NCBI GenBank assembly: GCA_030651815.1
Contig: JAUSBW010000016.1
Location: forward strand, 1 to 34,410
Length of the DNA stretch: 34,410 bases
Direction: 5' to 3'
Source of the DNA: Methanoregula sp.
GTDB lineage: Archaea; Halobacteriota; Methanomicrobia; Methanomicrobiales; Methanospirillaceae
How positions within the stretch are numbered: the first letter of the stretch is position 1; every line of letters begins with the position of its first letter. This document shows positions 7,486 to 15,484 of the stretch, in pieces. A model generated the notes under the pieces. The model did no database searches, was not told the DNA's origin, and saw only the letters and a list, made by a program, of their open reading frames with translations. A program made the translations under genes and the position numbers.

Positions 7486-9957
7486 CTAACCGATTCCCCA
7501 CTGGGCAAGAGTAGTCCGCGATGGATCGACATCATCCCAGCTCCAGCCGAGCGCCTCAATAATCCTTGAAATGGGCTGCTCGATAGTCTTGTCCAGCATC
7601 AGTTCCAGATCAACGACAAACTCGGGGGGTACCTGATCCCCGTACTCGAAGCAGAGCACATCCGTTTTTGGGTATTTCGAGGTCACGGTCCGGATATAGA
7701 TCCTCTTGGGCTTGCTCCCTTTGCCAAATTCGGTATGGAGATGCTGGTTGGCATAATTAGCGCCCCGCACCTGGGCATCGTCTTTTCCGTAATTATCGAG
7801 GGATTTTCCGATACCGCCGGGAATGCCCATCTCATCAAGGGTATATTTTCCCGCCCGGTACTTTGTGATCACTTCAGAGAGGAAAGACTTGATCCCTGCA
7901 TATTCTTCTCCTTTAAGGATCATCTCCATCACCCGTTGCTGCACGACTTTGGTGATCTGGGGCGTATCGCTTCTTCGGATCTCAAAGCCCACAATGTCCA
8001 CCTCATCGACATCTTTTCCCTCTTTCCAGACAAGGTGTCCCGCATACCGCTTCTTTTTACCGGCCTGGAAGAACCGTTCATAGATCTTCTCAAACTTGAT
8101 AGAGAAATAGTGGACATCGGCATTCAGTTCCTTATGGGCAAATTCCTGGTAACTCTCATTGAGACATTTCTCGATTGCCCGGGCCGTTGAAATGGTCGCG
8201 TCCCGGTCAAGCCCCGGCGGCAGATGCACCATGCATGAATCGGTATCCCCATAGATTACGGTGTAGCCCTGCTGCTCGATCACGCGCCTGGTATGCTCGA
8301 TGATGGCCCTGCCGACCGATGTAACTGCTGACCCGATCTCGCGATCAAAAAGCCGGAAGCGGTTATAGCCGGAGACACCATAGTACGTGTTCATGATCAC
8401 CTTGAGCACGTTCTGCTGCATATCGTAGAGCACATAATTCGGGGATCCGAATTCATACTTGTTGCGCAGCGCCTTTTTATCATCCCGCTCTTTCAAGAGT
8501 TCGGATATGATACTCCTTGTCAGCCCGTCCGGCTGTTTCCTGAACCGGATCCCGTTGGGTGCCACCAGTTCGCCTGCGGGATCTTTTGTCTCCATGGATG
8601 CGTTGATCGTCATCATCGCCATCGGGTAGAGCGATTTTAAGTCGAGCACGACTACGTTCTCTCTGATCCCCCTGCTCGGCTCAAAAACAGTCGCCCCCTC
8701 GAACTCCTCTGCATTGGCAAACCCTTTGGAAGGCAGGACATATTTTCCGGATGCTTTCCGCAGGATATAGACATCGATCACGCTCGATGAGTTCAGCGTC
8801 CTGTCGAGCGGGCATCCTACATAGCGGGCGATCTCACGGTAGAACTCGATAATATTGTTCTTCTTATTGATAGCAACGCAGAGCTCCACATCCTTGAAAT
8901 TGTACTCAACAAGAAGTGCAGGCTGTTCTCTCCAGAGATCCGAGATGGTGCCGGTATACCTCACTTTGTGTTCACCGACTTCATCAAGAGCAACTGCATC
9001 GAGCCGGTACGACTCTTTCTGGGTGAGGTGCATCTTCTTGTATCCCATCAGCAGATCGAAGAGCGCCCGTCCTCTGAGGGCGCGGCGTTCAGTCTGGCCC
9101 GGCAGGCGGGCGAGATGCGTGGCCGAGAGCCCGAGTATCTCCATCCTTCCGGCAATATACGGCATATCGAACTCCACAAAGTTCCAGCCGGAGAGCACAT
9201 CAGGATCCCGCGCAACGATGTACGCGGAGAACGCCCTGAGCATCGATACTTCATTGGAATAAGTAGTGATGGTGTGCGTGTCTTTCCGGTAACAGCCGTT
9301 GGCAAGCCCACCCTCTGCTTCTTTATCCGTTATCTCCCCGGGCATGCCACCGTCCCTGAAAAGGAATGTGGTATAATCGTTATCGAACGAATCGTAGCAG
9401 GTGATGCAGATGATCGCATCCCGCTGGGTGTCAGGAAATCCCCGTTCATCTTCACATTCGATATCAATGATACAGGAACGGGCGGGTGCGTCCACCTTTG
9501 CGGGTTTAAGATCCTTATAGTCCACAGTCATTGAGGGAGCAGATACACCGCCAGTCAGCCCACAGTCGATCATGAACCGTGTGGCAAACGGGATATCTGC
9601 TTCAAAGTGACGATATCGTTCGCGCACCTCCCGGACATCGCCCGGTTGCTGGACATACATCCTGCACAGCGGTTCGTTCCGGATCGAGCGGTATTCCGTC
9701 CCGTCCTCTAACGTGGCCTGTGCCGGAGGAGCAATTGCCAGTGCCTGGTCTGCGGGTATATAAAAATATGGCCTGAACCCGGTCACATCGAGCCGTATTG
9801 CTTTTCCCTGTGCATTGCGGCCGAATATGTGGATGACCGGACCGTCAGGTGCCCTGCTGTACTCCACCTGGTTAATCGCAAGGGAGATGCCGGAAAAATG
9901 ATCGAGCGTACATGGGGCATTCATGCAGGCATCGGTGCGCAGGGGTTCTGATGCCAT
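7486..9957 (-). CDS. polB: DNA polymerase, family B
   Basis: This is a replicative-type archaeal DNA polymerase of 823 residues with proofreading. Exonuclease motifs are DIE at 165-167 (Exo I), NFVEFD at 259-264 (Exo II) and YNFKD at 352-356 (Exo III). Polymerase motifs are DLKSLYP (439-445, motif A), K519 to YG 526-527 (motif B) and YGDTDS (569-574, motif C); both catalytic Asp residues of motif C are present. KKKRYAG further on belongs to the thumb-proximal conserved block. No intein is present. The ATG at 9957 lies one base from the stop of malate dehydrogenase, so the two genes are almost certainly co-transcribed. Confidence 0.97.
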   Translation of the reverse strand: MASEPLRTDACMNAPCTLDHFSGISLAINQVEYSRAPDGPVIHIFGRNAQGKAIRLDVTGFRPYFYIPADQALAIAPPAQATLEDGTEYRSIRNEPLCRMYVQQPGDVREVRERYRHFEADIPFATRFMIDCGLTGGVSAPSMTVDYKDLKPAKVDAPARSCIIDIECEDERGFPDTQRDAIICITCYDSFDNDYTTFLFRDGGMPGEITDKEAEGGLANGCYRKDTHTITTYSNEVSMLRAFSAYIVARDPDVLSGWNFVEFDMPYIAGRMEILGLSATHLARLPGQTERRALRGRALFDLLMGYKKMHLTQKESYRLDAVALDEVGEHKVRYTGTISDLWREQPALLVEYNFKDVELCVAINKKNNIIEFYREIARYVGCPLDRTLNSSSVIDVYILRKASGKYVLPSKGFANAEEFEGATVFEPSRGIRENVVVLDLKSLYPMAMMTINASMETKDPAGELVAPNGIRFRKQPDGLTRSIISELLKERDDKKALRNKYEFGSPNYVLYDMQQNVLKVIMNTYYGVSGYNRFRLFDREIGSAVTSVGRAIIEHTRRVIEQQGYTVIYGDTDSCMVHLPPGLDRDATISTARAIEKCLNESYQEFAHKELNADVHYFSIKFEKIYERFFQAGKKKRYAGHLVWKEGKDVDEVDIVGFEIRRSDTPQITKVVQQRVMEMILKGEEYAGIKSFLSEVITKYRAGKYTLDEMGIPGGIGKSLDNYGKDDAQVRGANYANQHLHTEFGKGSKPKRIYIRTVTSKYPKTDVLCFEYGDQVPPEFVVDLELMLDKTIEQPISRIIEALGWSWDDVDPSRTTLAQWGIG

Positions 9958-9958
9958 A

Positions 9959-10825
9959 TCAGGAGATCGCCCTCCGGCAGAGTTCCTTAACGAATTCTCC
10001 TGCCTCGTTCATCTTCTCCTGCTCCCAGTCATCAAGTTGCCATTCCTCGATTGCCTGTATCCCATCTTTTCCGATCCTGACCGGAACCCCCAGCGAACAG
10101 CCGGAGATACCATATTCCCCTTCCAGCACGGATGAACAGATCACCAGTTCACGGGCATCCGAGAGCACCATGCGGGCGAGGGTGACGATATGCAGGGCCG
10201 GGCCAAAGACGGTTCCGCCCTTGCCTTTGATCACATCCATGCTCGCTCCCCGCAGTTCAGTGAGGATATCTTCTCGCATGGGGATAGGGATCTGGCGGGA
10301 GTGGGTAGAGAAGATCGGCACCTGATGCTCGCCATGCTCTCCCAGCACAAAGGAAAACCCGGTAATTCCCCGCATGCGAAGCGCGAGCGCGAACCGTGCG
10401 CTGTCCAGCTGGCCCCCAAACCCTATGCATCGCTCCTTTGGTATTCCCGTACGGGTGCAGAGCAGGTAGTTGTTGGCATCCATAGGGTTGGTCACCGTGA
10501 TCACAATACCATTGAACCCTTTGAGCAGGGCAGCGCATTCGTTGACTGCTGCAGAATTTGCTTCAAGCAGGTCTGCGCGTGTTTTTACAGAGGGATTGCG
10601 GGGCAGTCCCGCAGAAAAGACGCAGACATCTGCATCACGAATTGCATTTTTATCAGTAGTGATATCTGTTGTAAGCCCCGTGTGCCGCAGATCAAGTACC
10701 TGCGCTTTGAGCAGTGCAGGAGCGCTGTCATACAGGACAAGCTCATCGGCGATCCCCATAGAGGATGCGAGACAGGCGACCTCGCCACCAATCCTGCCGA
10801 CTCCTACTATCGCAAGGCGCGCCAT
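9959..10825 (-). CDS. mdh: Malate dehydrogenase (lactate/malate dehydrogenase family)
   Basis: The enzyme interconverts malate and oxaloacetate with a nicotinamide cofactor. The 288-residue protein opens with the Rossmann motif GVGRIGG (about 8-14); Asp33 at the end of the second strand favours NAD over NADP. The substrate loop AGLPRNPSVKTR carries Arg76 and Arg83; Arg at the first position is the malate-type residue. The pair Asp141/Arg144 and catalytic His164 in GEHGEHQVP complete the active site. In methanogens the enzyme feeds the incomplete citric acid cycle. It is transcribed ahead of polB and diverges from pyrD across 51 bases. Confidence 0.93.
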   Translation of the reverse strand: MARLAIVGVGRIGGEVACLASSMGIADELVLYDSAPALLKAQVLDLRHTGLTTDITTDKNAIRDADVCVFSAGLPRNPSVKTRADLLEANSAAVNECAALLKGFNGIVITVTNPMDANNYLLCTRTGIPKERCIGFGGQLDSARFALALRMRGITGFSFVLGEHGEHQVPIFSTHSRQIPIPMREDILTELRGASMDVIKGKGGTVFGPALHIVTLARMVLSDARELVICSSVLEGEYGISGCSLGVPVRIGKDGIQAIEEWQLDDWEQEKMNEAGEFVKELCRRAIS

Positions 10826-10876
10826 CTGGTATCAATATGGGTATGCTAATAATAAATAACGACCATTTCCTGATAG

Positions 10877-11764
10877 ATGGTATCGATTAAACCGGGACCG
10901 GTAAATGTGGGGGGGGTAGCTTTCAACAATCACCTCCTGCTCGCAGCCGGGGTACTGGGAACGACCGGCAGTTCGCTCGCGCGGATGCTCTCCCTGGGAG
11001 CTGGCGGCGTAGTAACCAAATCAATAGGCCCTGTCCCCAAGGAGGGTCATGCGGGACCCTGCCTGGTGGTACTGGAAGACGGACTCCTGAATGCCATGGG
11101 TCTCCCCAACCCGTCACAGGATTTTATCGAGGAACTTGGACCCCTTGCAAAACAACCGGTGATTGCAAGTATATTTGGGGGAAATCCCGAGGAATTTGCA
11201 ACCGTTGCCGGTTGGTTCAAGGGAAAGGTTTCCGGTTTTGAGCTGAATCTCTCCTGCCCGCATGCCGAGGGATATGGTGCTGCAATCGGCAGCGACCCGG
11301 CGCTGGTGGAAGCCTGCACCCGCGCCGTGAGCAGCACCGGTGTCCCGACATGGGTGAAACTTACCCCGAATGTAACCGATATTACTGCGATTGGCAGGGC
11401 TGCGGAACGGGGCGGGGCAAGTGCGATAGTTGCTATCAATACCTTAAAAGCAATGCGCATCTCGACCGGTTTGAAGCGCCCGGTACTGGGTAACCGGTTC
11501 GGCGGACTTTCCGGCAGTGCAATCTTTCCTGTTGCAGTCCGGTGCGTGTACGAACTATATGCTTCCTGTAAAATTCCGATCATTGGTTGCGGGGGCATTG
11601 GGACTGCCGACAACGTGATCGAAATGATGATGGCAGGAGCCCGGGCTGTGGAGATCGGCAGTGCAGTTCATAATGATGTGAATGTCTTTGAGACGATCGC
11701 AAAGGAGCTGTATTCGAAGAACGGGATTGCCGCAGAAGAGATTGTGGGGTGCGCTCATGAGTGA
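10877..11764 (+). CDS. pyrD: Dihydroorotate dehydrogenase, class 1B catalytic subunit
   Basis: PyrD oxidises dihydroorotate to orotate in pyrimidine synthesis using FMN. At 295 residues it has the usual length of the NAD-linked B class. Lys48 in TKSIG, the N-A-M-G-L-P-N-P loop (72-79) and Asn124-Cys127 in NLSCPH mark the FMN and substrate sites; a catalytic Cys is the class 1 base. GCGGIGT and GARAVEIGSA are the phosphate-binding turns near the C-terminus. The pyrK gene begins inside its stop region (ATG 11757-11759, stop 11762-11764), indicating translational coupling and the heterotetrameric PyrD-PyrK enzyme. Confidence 0.96.
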   Translation: MVSIKPGPVNVGGVAFNNHLLLAAGVLGTTGSSLARMLSLGAGGVVTKSIGPVPKEGHAGPCLVVLEDGLLNAMGLPNPSQDFIEELGPLAKQPVIASIFGGNPEEFATVAGWFKGKVSGFELNLSCPHAEGYGAAIGSDPALVEACTRAVSSTGVPTWVKLTPNVTDITAIGRAAERGGASAIVAINTLKAMRISTGLKRPVLGNRFGGLSGSAIFPVAVRCVYELYASCKIPIIGCGGIGTADNVIEMMMAGARAVEIGSAVHNDVNVFETIAKELYSKNGIAAEEIVGCAHE

Positions 11765-12530
11765 CCGGAGTGAACAGGTTTCTGTGCCGGTCACCATCGC
11801 CCGGGTGAAAACGGAAACACCGGCTATCCGGACCTTCGTATTCAAGGAATCTTTTCCTCATGCTCCCGGACAGTTCGTGATGGTCTGGGTGCCGGGCGTA
11901 GACGAGATCCCGATGGCGCTCTCCTCTGAGAACAGCATCACCGTTCAGAAAGTCGGCGATGCCACGAGTGCCCTCTTTACTCTCGCTCCTGGCGCAAAAC
12001 TGGGGATACGCGGCCCGTTCGGAAACGGGTTTACCAGGGGAGAGAAGATGCTGGCAATTGGCGGAGGGGTCGGTGCTGCCCCGCTCCTGCCTCTTGCACG
12101 GTCTGATTGTGTCATGACTATGCTTCTTGGCGCAAAGAACGAGTCTGAACTGCTCTTTGTCGATCAGCTGGATGAATGCACGGACGTGCTGATCGCAACC
12201 GATGACGGATCGCTCGGGCAGAAAGGGTTTGTGACCGCGCTCATGGACGATCTCAATCTTGGGGCGTATGACCGGATTGCGGTCTGTGGCCCGGAAGTGA
12301 TGATGCATTCTGTGCTCTCAAAAGTCGATGAGAAAGGGATTGCTCATAAAACCGAGTTCTCCCTGCACAGGTACATGAAATGCGGTGTCGGTGTCTGCGG
12401 TTCGTGCTGTGTGGATCCATCCGGGCTTCGGGTATGCCGGGACGGCCCGGTTTTTTCCGGGGACAAACTTTTAAAAAGTGAGTTTGGGAATTATATGCGG
12501 GATGCGAGCGGCAGAAAAAAGAAGATATGA
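11757..12530 (+). CDS. pyrK: Dihydroorotate dehydrogenase electron transfer subunit
   Basis: PyrK passes electrons from PyrD's FMN through a 2Fe-2S cluster and FAD to NAD. The 257-residue protein has a ferredoxin-reductase-like FAD barrel (about 8-95), the nucleotide-binding loop IGGGVGAAP (101-109) and the cluster cysteines Cys209, Cys214, Cys217 and Cys227 in the family spacing. I chose the ATG at 11757, which overlaps the pyrD stop, over a longer upstream frame that lies wholly inside pyrD. Confidence 0.95.
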   Translation: MSDRSEQVSVPVTIARVKTETPAIRTFVFKESFPHAPGQFVMVWVPGVDEIPMALSSENSITVQKVGDATSALFTLAPGAKLGIRGPFGNGFTRGEKMLAIGGGVGAAPLLPLARSDCVMTMLLGAKNESELLFVDQLDECTDVLIATDDGSLGQKGFVTALMDDLNLGAYDRIAVCGPEVMMHSVLSKVDEKGIAHKTEFSLHRYMKCGVGVCGSCCVDPSGLRVCRDGPVFSGDKLLKSEFGNYMRDASGRKKKI

Positions 12531-12693
12531 GCACTGCCGCTGTTCATACTATCGAAACGTACATCCAATTTTCAAATAAATTGATTGTGTCCAATAATCG
12601 GCTAAGTTCTCTACTTCAAAAGGTAACATTTTTTAGTTGTATAAGAACATTGATCACGGTAAGCCTGGAACACGCTTGCGATATTGCGATAAG

Positions 12694-12739
12694 GTCTCAT
12701 TCGTGGAAGGGCGCACTGCCAGCCCTTCCACGAAGAGAC
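12694..12739. repeat. Long stem-loop (18 pairs, one bulge)
   Basis: GTCTC, a bulged A, then TTCGTGGAAGGGC (12700-12712) pair with GCCCTTCCACGAA (12722-12734) and GAGAC (12735-12739), leaving a nine-base loop. The core 13-bp arms match perfectly. It is not followed by a T-run, so it is not a typical archaeal terminator. It may be a structured RNA, a palindromic repeat element or a small transposon remnant. Confidence 0.75.
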
Positions 12740-12815
12740 ACGATCAAAAGGTTAAAAAAAACTGATAAATTATACCTTTCCGGGAGCGTCCCGGGATTTT
12801 GACAAAACCTGGATC

Positions 12816-12873
12816 TTAGCTGATTTTGTGACACGACCAGATTATTAGCTGATTTTGTGACACGACTAAATTA
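12816..12873. promoter_or_regulatory. 29-bp tandem direct repeat upstream of thiN
   Basis: Two adjacent 29-base units (12816-12844 and 12845-12873) share their first 22 bases exactly, beginning TTAGCTGATTTTGTGACACG, and differ at two later positions. The second unit ends 21 bases before the thiN ATG. Paired sites so close to a start codon could be operators or part of the leader; slippage is the alternative. Confidence 0.6.
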
Positions 12874-12894
12874 TTTACAAAACAGGGTAGAACA

Positions 12895-13491
12895 ATGAAA
12901 CAACCCAACCTCGCAACTGAGATCGACATGTTCGGACGGATGATAATTGCCCTTGAGGAGATTGAGGCGTGCCGGGAATTTGTCGCCCTCATACCTGAAG
13001 TCAGGACAAACATGGTATTTGCACAACCGCATGCAAAAACTCCCGATGAAGTCATGGCCGTAGAGGGCCGGATTACCATCATCAACGGCATGCCACGGGC
13101 TGCCGGGAGAGTCCGGTTCGGGGCATCGGGCCATATGGCACGGCTCATCATCGAACTCATGAAGACCGATCCGTCTGTCAGGGCCGGGATCGATTTCGCA
13201 AACCCCTCCGGGTTTTCAGACTGGCTGTCAGACTATTGCACAAAACAAGGCTGGGTGTCTGCTATGATTGACCGGAGGGCCGAGCCTGCCGAAATCAGGC
13301 TTGCAGGGTCATCGATGCAGTGGAAGGCGGCAGAGGCGGTCCGTGTTGCCGGGGGGAGAATCCCGAAAATTATCTGCGATGCCGGGGGACCGGGAAAAGA
13401 GCCGGTCTGTATCCTGGTGGGGAATGAACCCATCGGGGTTGCACAGGATTTGTGTGAAATTGCCCGGACCTCTGCGCAATCGCTGAAATAA
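12895..13491 (+). CDS. thiN: Stand-alone ThiN-type thiamine-phosphate synthase domain protein
   Basis: The 198-residue protein matches the ThiN family, which in archaea replaces ThiE and joins the pyrimidine and thiazole halves of thiamine. Recognisable segments are a VEGRI strand (about 56-60), the conserved FGASGHMAR (75-83), SAMIDRRAEP (122-131) and the C-terminal GGPGKEP (164-170). ThiN is often fused behind the kinase ThiD or behind an HTH domain (as in ThiR); here it stands alone, with no ThiD or HTH part in front of the ATG at 12895. It may be an enzyme or a thiamine-phosphate-sensing partner. Confidence 0.85.
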   Translation: MKQPNLATEIDMFGRMIIALEEIEACREFVALIPEVRTNMVFAQPHAKTPDEVMAVEGRITIINGMPRAAGRVRFGASGHMARLIIELMKTDPSVRAGIDFANPSGFSDWLSDYCTKQGWVSAMIDRRAEPAEIRLAGSSMQWKAAEAVRVAGGRIPKIICDAGGPGKEPVCILVGNEPIGVAQDLCEIARTSAQSLK

Positions 13492-13616
13492 GCCAAAATT
13501 TTAAGAAATTGTTACTGATTAGGTGATAGGATTTACGCTAAATGGGTAATTCAATGACTAAATTAATTGCCTGCTCCTTTTTTGAAATAGAACATTAAAA
13601 AAATCTGCTCACCGGT

Positions 13617-13633
13617 CTTCCGGTCACCGGAAG
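13617..13633. repeat. 17-bp palindrome
   Basis: CTTCCGGTCACCGGAAG is a perfect dyad around a central C, lying between thiN and tpiA about 160 bases before tpiA. It may be an operator or a small hairpin; nothing ties it to a known regulator. Confidence 0.5.
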
Positions 13634-13717
13634 GCATAGGTGCAGGCAATTACCGGGAGTGTGAATGAGGGTCTCATATTCGTTCCGGATATAAAAAACC
13701 GCTACGCAATTAGAAAG

Positions 13718-13730
13718 TTTTTATAAAAAC
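13718..13730 (+). promoter_or_regulatory. TATA box for tpiA
   Basis: TTTTTATAAAAAC lies about 70 bases before the tpiA ATG, within an AT-rich block. A second similar motif sits at about 13690-13699. Either is a plausible archaeal TATA element. Confidence 0.45.
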
Positions 13731-13792
13731 CTTCATCAGGTAAAAGACTGCAATCGTGTAATCAGGACTTAATCATTTAAGGAGTGTCAGAT

Positions 13793-14461
13793 ATGCCTTC
13801 ACCACTTATCCTTGTCAACTTAAAGACGTACCGGGAGGGGATGGGCAACCGTGCCCACATGATCGCACAGGCAGCAGAACTCGTGGCGCGCGAAAGCGGG
13901 GCCATTATTGGAATCGCACCTTCCTATATTGATCTTCACCCGCTCAGTCACCACTTTGCCATCCCCGTCTACGCACAGCATGTTGACGGATGCGAACCCG
14001 GTGCAAACACCGGGCATATAACCGTTGATGCGATCAAGAGCGCAGGTGCGGCAGGGGCACTGGTAAACCACTCGGAGCGGCGCCTCACTCTTGCGGATAT
14101 CGAAGCATCGGTCAGGGGCCTTATGGCACATAACCTCATCTCTGTGATCTGTACAAACAATGAGACGGCCAGTGCCGGTGCCGCTGCACTGGGACCGGAC
14201 TATGTGGCAATTGAGCCACCGGAACTTATCGGAAGTGGTGTATCAGTCTCAAAATCGAACCCGGATATTATCAGGCGTTCGGTTGCCGCTGTACATGCTG
14301 TAAATCCAAAGGTTAAAGTTTTGACCGGTGCAGGGATCCAATCCGGGGAATGTGTGAAGATAGCTGTAGATCTCGGAACTGACGGCGTGCTGCTCGCATC
14401 AAGCGTGGTAAAAGCAAAAGATCCGGGCGCGGTTCTCCGGGATCTTGTATCAAAACTCTGA
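13793..14461 (+). CDS. tpiA: Triosephosphate isomerase (archaeal type)
   Basis: The enzyme interconverts dihydroxyacetone phosphate and glyceraldehyde 3-phosphate. At 222 residues it has the short archaeal length (bacterial enzymes are about 250). Asn9 and Lys11 in NLKTY, the electrophile His93 in NHSERR, the catalytic base Glu141 in AIEPPELIG and the phosphate-binding loop at GAGIQSGE are all present. The ATG at 13793 is preceded by GGAG (13781-13784), which is better placed for it than for the in-frame GTG at 13784. It serves the same gluconeogenic pathway as the genes at 20734-23946. Confidence 0.96.
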   Translation: MPSPLILVNLKTYREGMGNRAHMIAQAAELVARESGAIIGIAPSYIDLHPLSHHFAIPVYAQHVDGCEPGANTGHITVDAIKSAGAAGALVNHSERRLTLADIEASVRGLMAHNLISVICTNNETASAGAAALGPDYVAIEPPELIGSGVSVSKSNPDIIRRSVAAVHAVNPKVKVLTGAGIQSGECVKIAVDLGTDGVLLASSVVKAKDPGAVLRDLVSKL

Positions 14462-14471
14462 AAGGAAAAAT

Positions 14472-14490
14472 CTTTTTTTTTTTCCTTTTT
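14472..14490 (+). terminator. T-rich terminator of tpiA
   Basis: An almost unbroken run of T, interrupted by CC, begins ten bases after the tpiA stop. T-runs without a hairpin are sufficient for archaeal RNA polymerase to terminate. Confidence 0.65.
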
Positions 14491-14502
14491 AAGGGGATGA
14501 TG

Positions 14503-14613
14503 TTATTTGAAGAACAAATACCCGGCTCCTACGAACACCACAAAAATCAAAACCCCGATTCCGATTACCGTAATGCTGCAGATCTGTTTTGGCTCTTCTG
14601 CTATGTAAAACAC
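14503..14613 (-). CDS. Possible small single-pass membrane protein (36 residues)
   Basis: A minus-strand frame from GTG (14613-14611) to TAA (14505-14503) encodes a short polar head with IAEEPKQIC, followed by a continuous hydrophobic helix (ITVIGIGVLIFVVFVGAGYL) and F-F-K at the end. The composition is that of a genuine membrane anchor. There is no ATG and no clear ribosome-binding site, and an in-frame stop lies just upstream, so it may instead be the tail of a lost gene. Confidence 0.35.
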   Translation of the reverse strand: MFYIAEEPKQICSITVIGIGVLIFVVFVGAGYLFFK

Positions 14614-14757
14614 GTATTCTGTGGATTAAACTACGATATGTAATCGTTTGAGTATTTGTATGTATATTTTCTCTCTAATCCTGCCATTCTGTACAGATGT
14701 CCTTCTTATAAATTCTCCGAAAATGAAGCAGAGCAATGGAATAAAAAGGAGAAACGA

Positions 14758-15312
14758 TCAGACAATCAGCGAGATCAGGTCATGCTTGGTGATCACACCC
14801 CGGACAATCCTGCCCTCCACCACCAGCACCGCGTGATTCTGCTGGAGGATATTGATCACAGTTTCCACATCCATGTCCGGAGGAACGGTGGGAAATCCCG
14901 GCTCCATGAAATCCCGCACAATAAACAGGTGGGTCTTGTGCAGGCGCTGCTGCTCGATCGCCTTTACAATCACGGTCTCTGAAATGCATCCAACAGGAAC
15001 TCCGCGTTCAATGACCGGCAACTGTGAGATATTATTCCTCTCAAAGATCTCGACTGCGCGGGTGATCGCATCCTGGGGCTGAACCGAAAGCACCGGTATA
15101 TGCATGATCTGCGCTGCCTTGATCTTTTTGGGCTCGGCACTGTTGAGCACCACAATGATCTTGTTGAGCGTGCTTATCCGTGGGTCCACATTTCCTGCTT
15201 CAATCCTTGCAACCATCGACTGGCTGATACCGGCGCGTTTGGCAAGCTCAGTCTGTTTCAAGCCAAGAGATTCGCGGCGCGTACGGAGTTCTTCGGGAGT
15301 TGGAATATGCAT
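14758..15312 (-). CDS. HTH-CBS transcriptional regulator
   Basis: The 184-residue protein joins an XRE-type helix-turn-helix (about 5-60, with LKQTELAKRAGISQSMVARI) to two CBS repeats (about 65-120 and 125-184). CBS pairs usually bind adenine nucleotides such as AMP, ATP or, in some bacterial proteins, c-di-AMP, so the protein is a candidate nucleotide-responsive repressor or activator. It is divergent from the ADP-forming CoA ligase across 172 bases that contain a dyad (15358-15372). The ligand is not evident from the sequence. Confidence 0.9.
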   Translation of the reverse strand: MHIPTPEELRTRRESLGLKQTELAKRAGISQSMVARIEAGNVDPRISTLNKIIVVLNSAEPKKIKAAQIMHIPVLSVQPQDAITRAVEIFERNNISQLPVIERGVPVGCISETVIVKAIEQQRLHKTHLFIVRDFMEPGFPTVPPDMDVETVINILQQNHAVLVVEGRIVRGVITKHDLISLIV

Positions 15313-15357
15313 CCTGATTACTGATGGTTATAGAAAGTAATCAACCTTATGTTCGTT

Positions 15358-15372
15358 TCAGCATATTGCTGA
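15358..15372. promoter_or_regulatory. Dyad between the HTH-CBS gene and the CoA ligase gene
   Basis: TCAGCA and TGCTGA flank a three-base centre in the shared upstream region. The site lies 46 bases from the HTH-CBS start and 113 bases from the ligase start, fitting an operator for the HTH-CBS protein, though this is untested. Confidence 0.4.
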
Positions 15373-15484
15373 CGAAATCGTGCCAATAGTTCTCAGTTGT
15401 ATTGAGCAATGGGAGAATCCTGCCAGATAACAACAACACTTAATACAACCCTGCATGTATCCATTGGATAAGGAATGTAAACCC

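Larger units (their letters stand above)
12531..12894. other. Intergenic region between pyrK and thiN
   Basis: No gene is supported in these 364 bases. The stretch holds a strong hairpin (12694-12739) and a 29-base tandem duplication (12816-12873), listed separately, plus AT-rich sequence around 12560-12650. Confidence 0.6.

Noticed and set aside
9912-10849. Long plus-strand frames opposite malate dehydrogenase
   Set aside because: The minus strand encodes complete malate dehydrogenase motifs; the plus frames show none.
12694-12739. Intrinsic terminator of pyrK
   Set aside because: The hairpin lies more than 160 bases after the stop, has no following T-run, and archaeal termination does not need hairpins.
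12816-12873. Short CRISPR-like repeat
   Set aside because: Only two adjacent units with no spacers between them and no cas genes; it is a tandem duplication.
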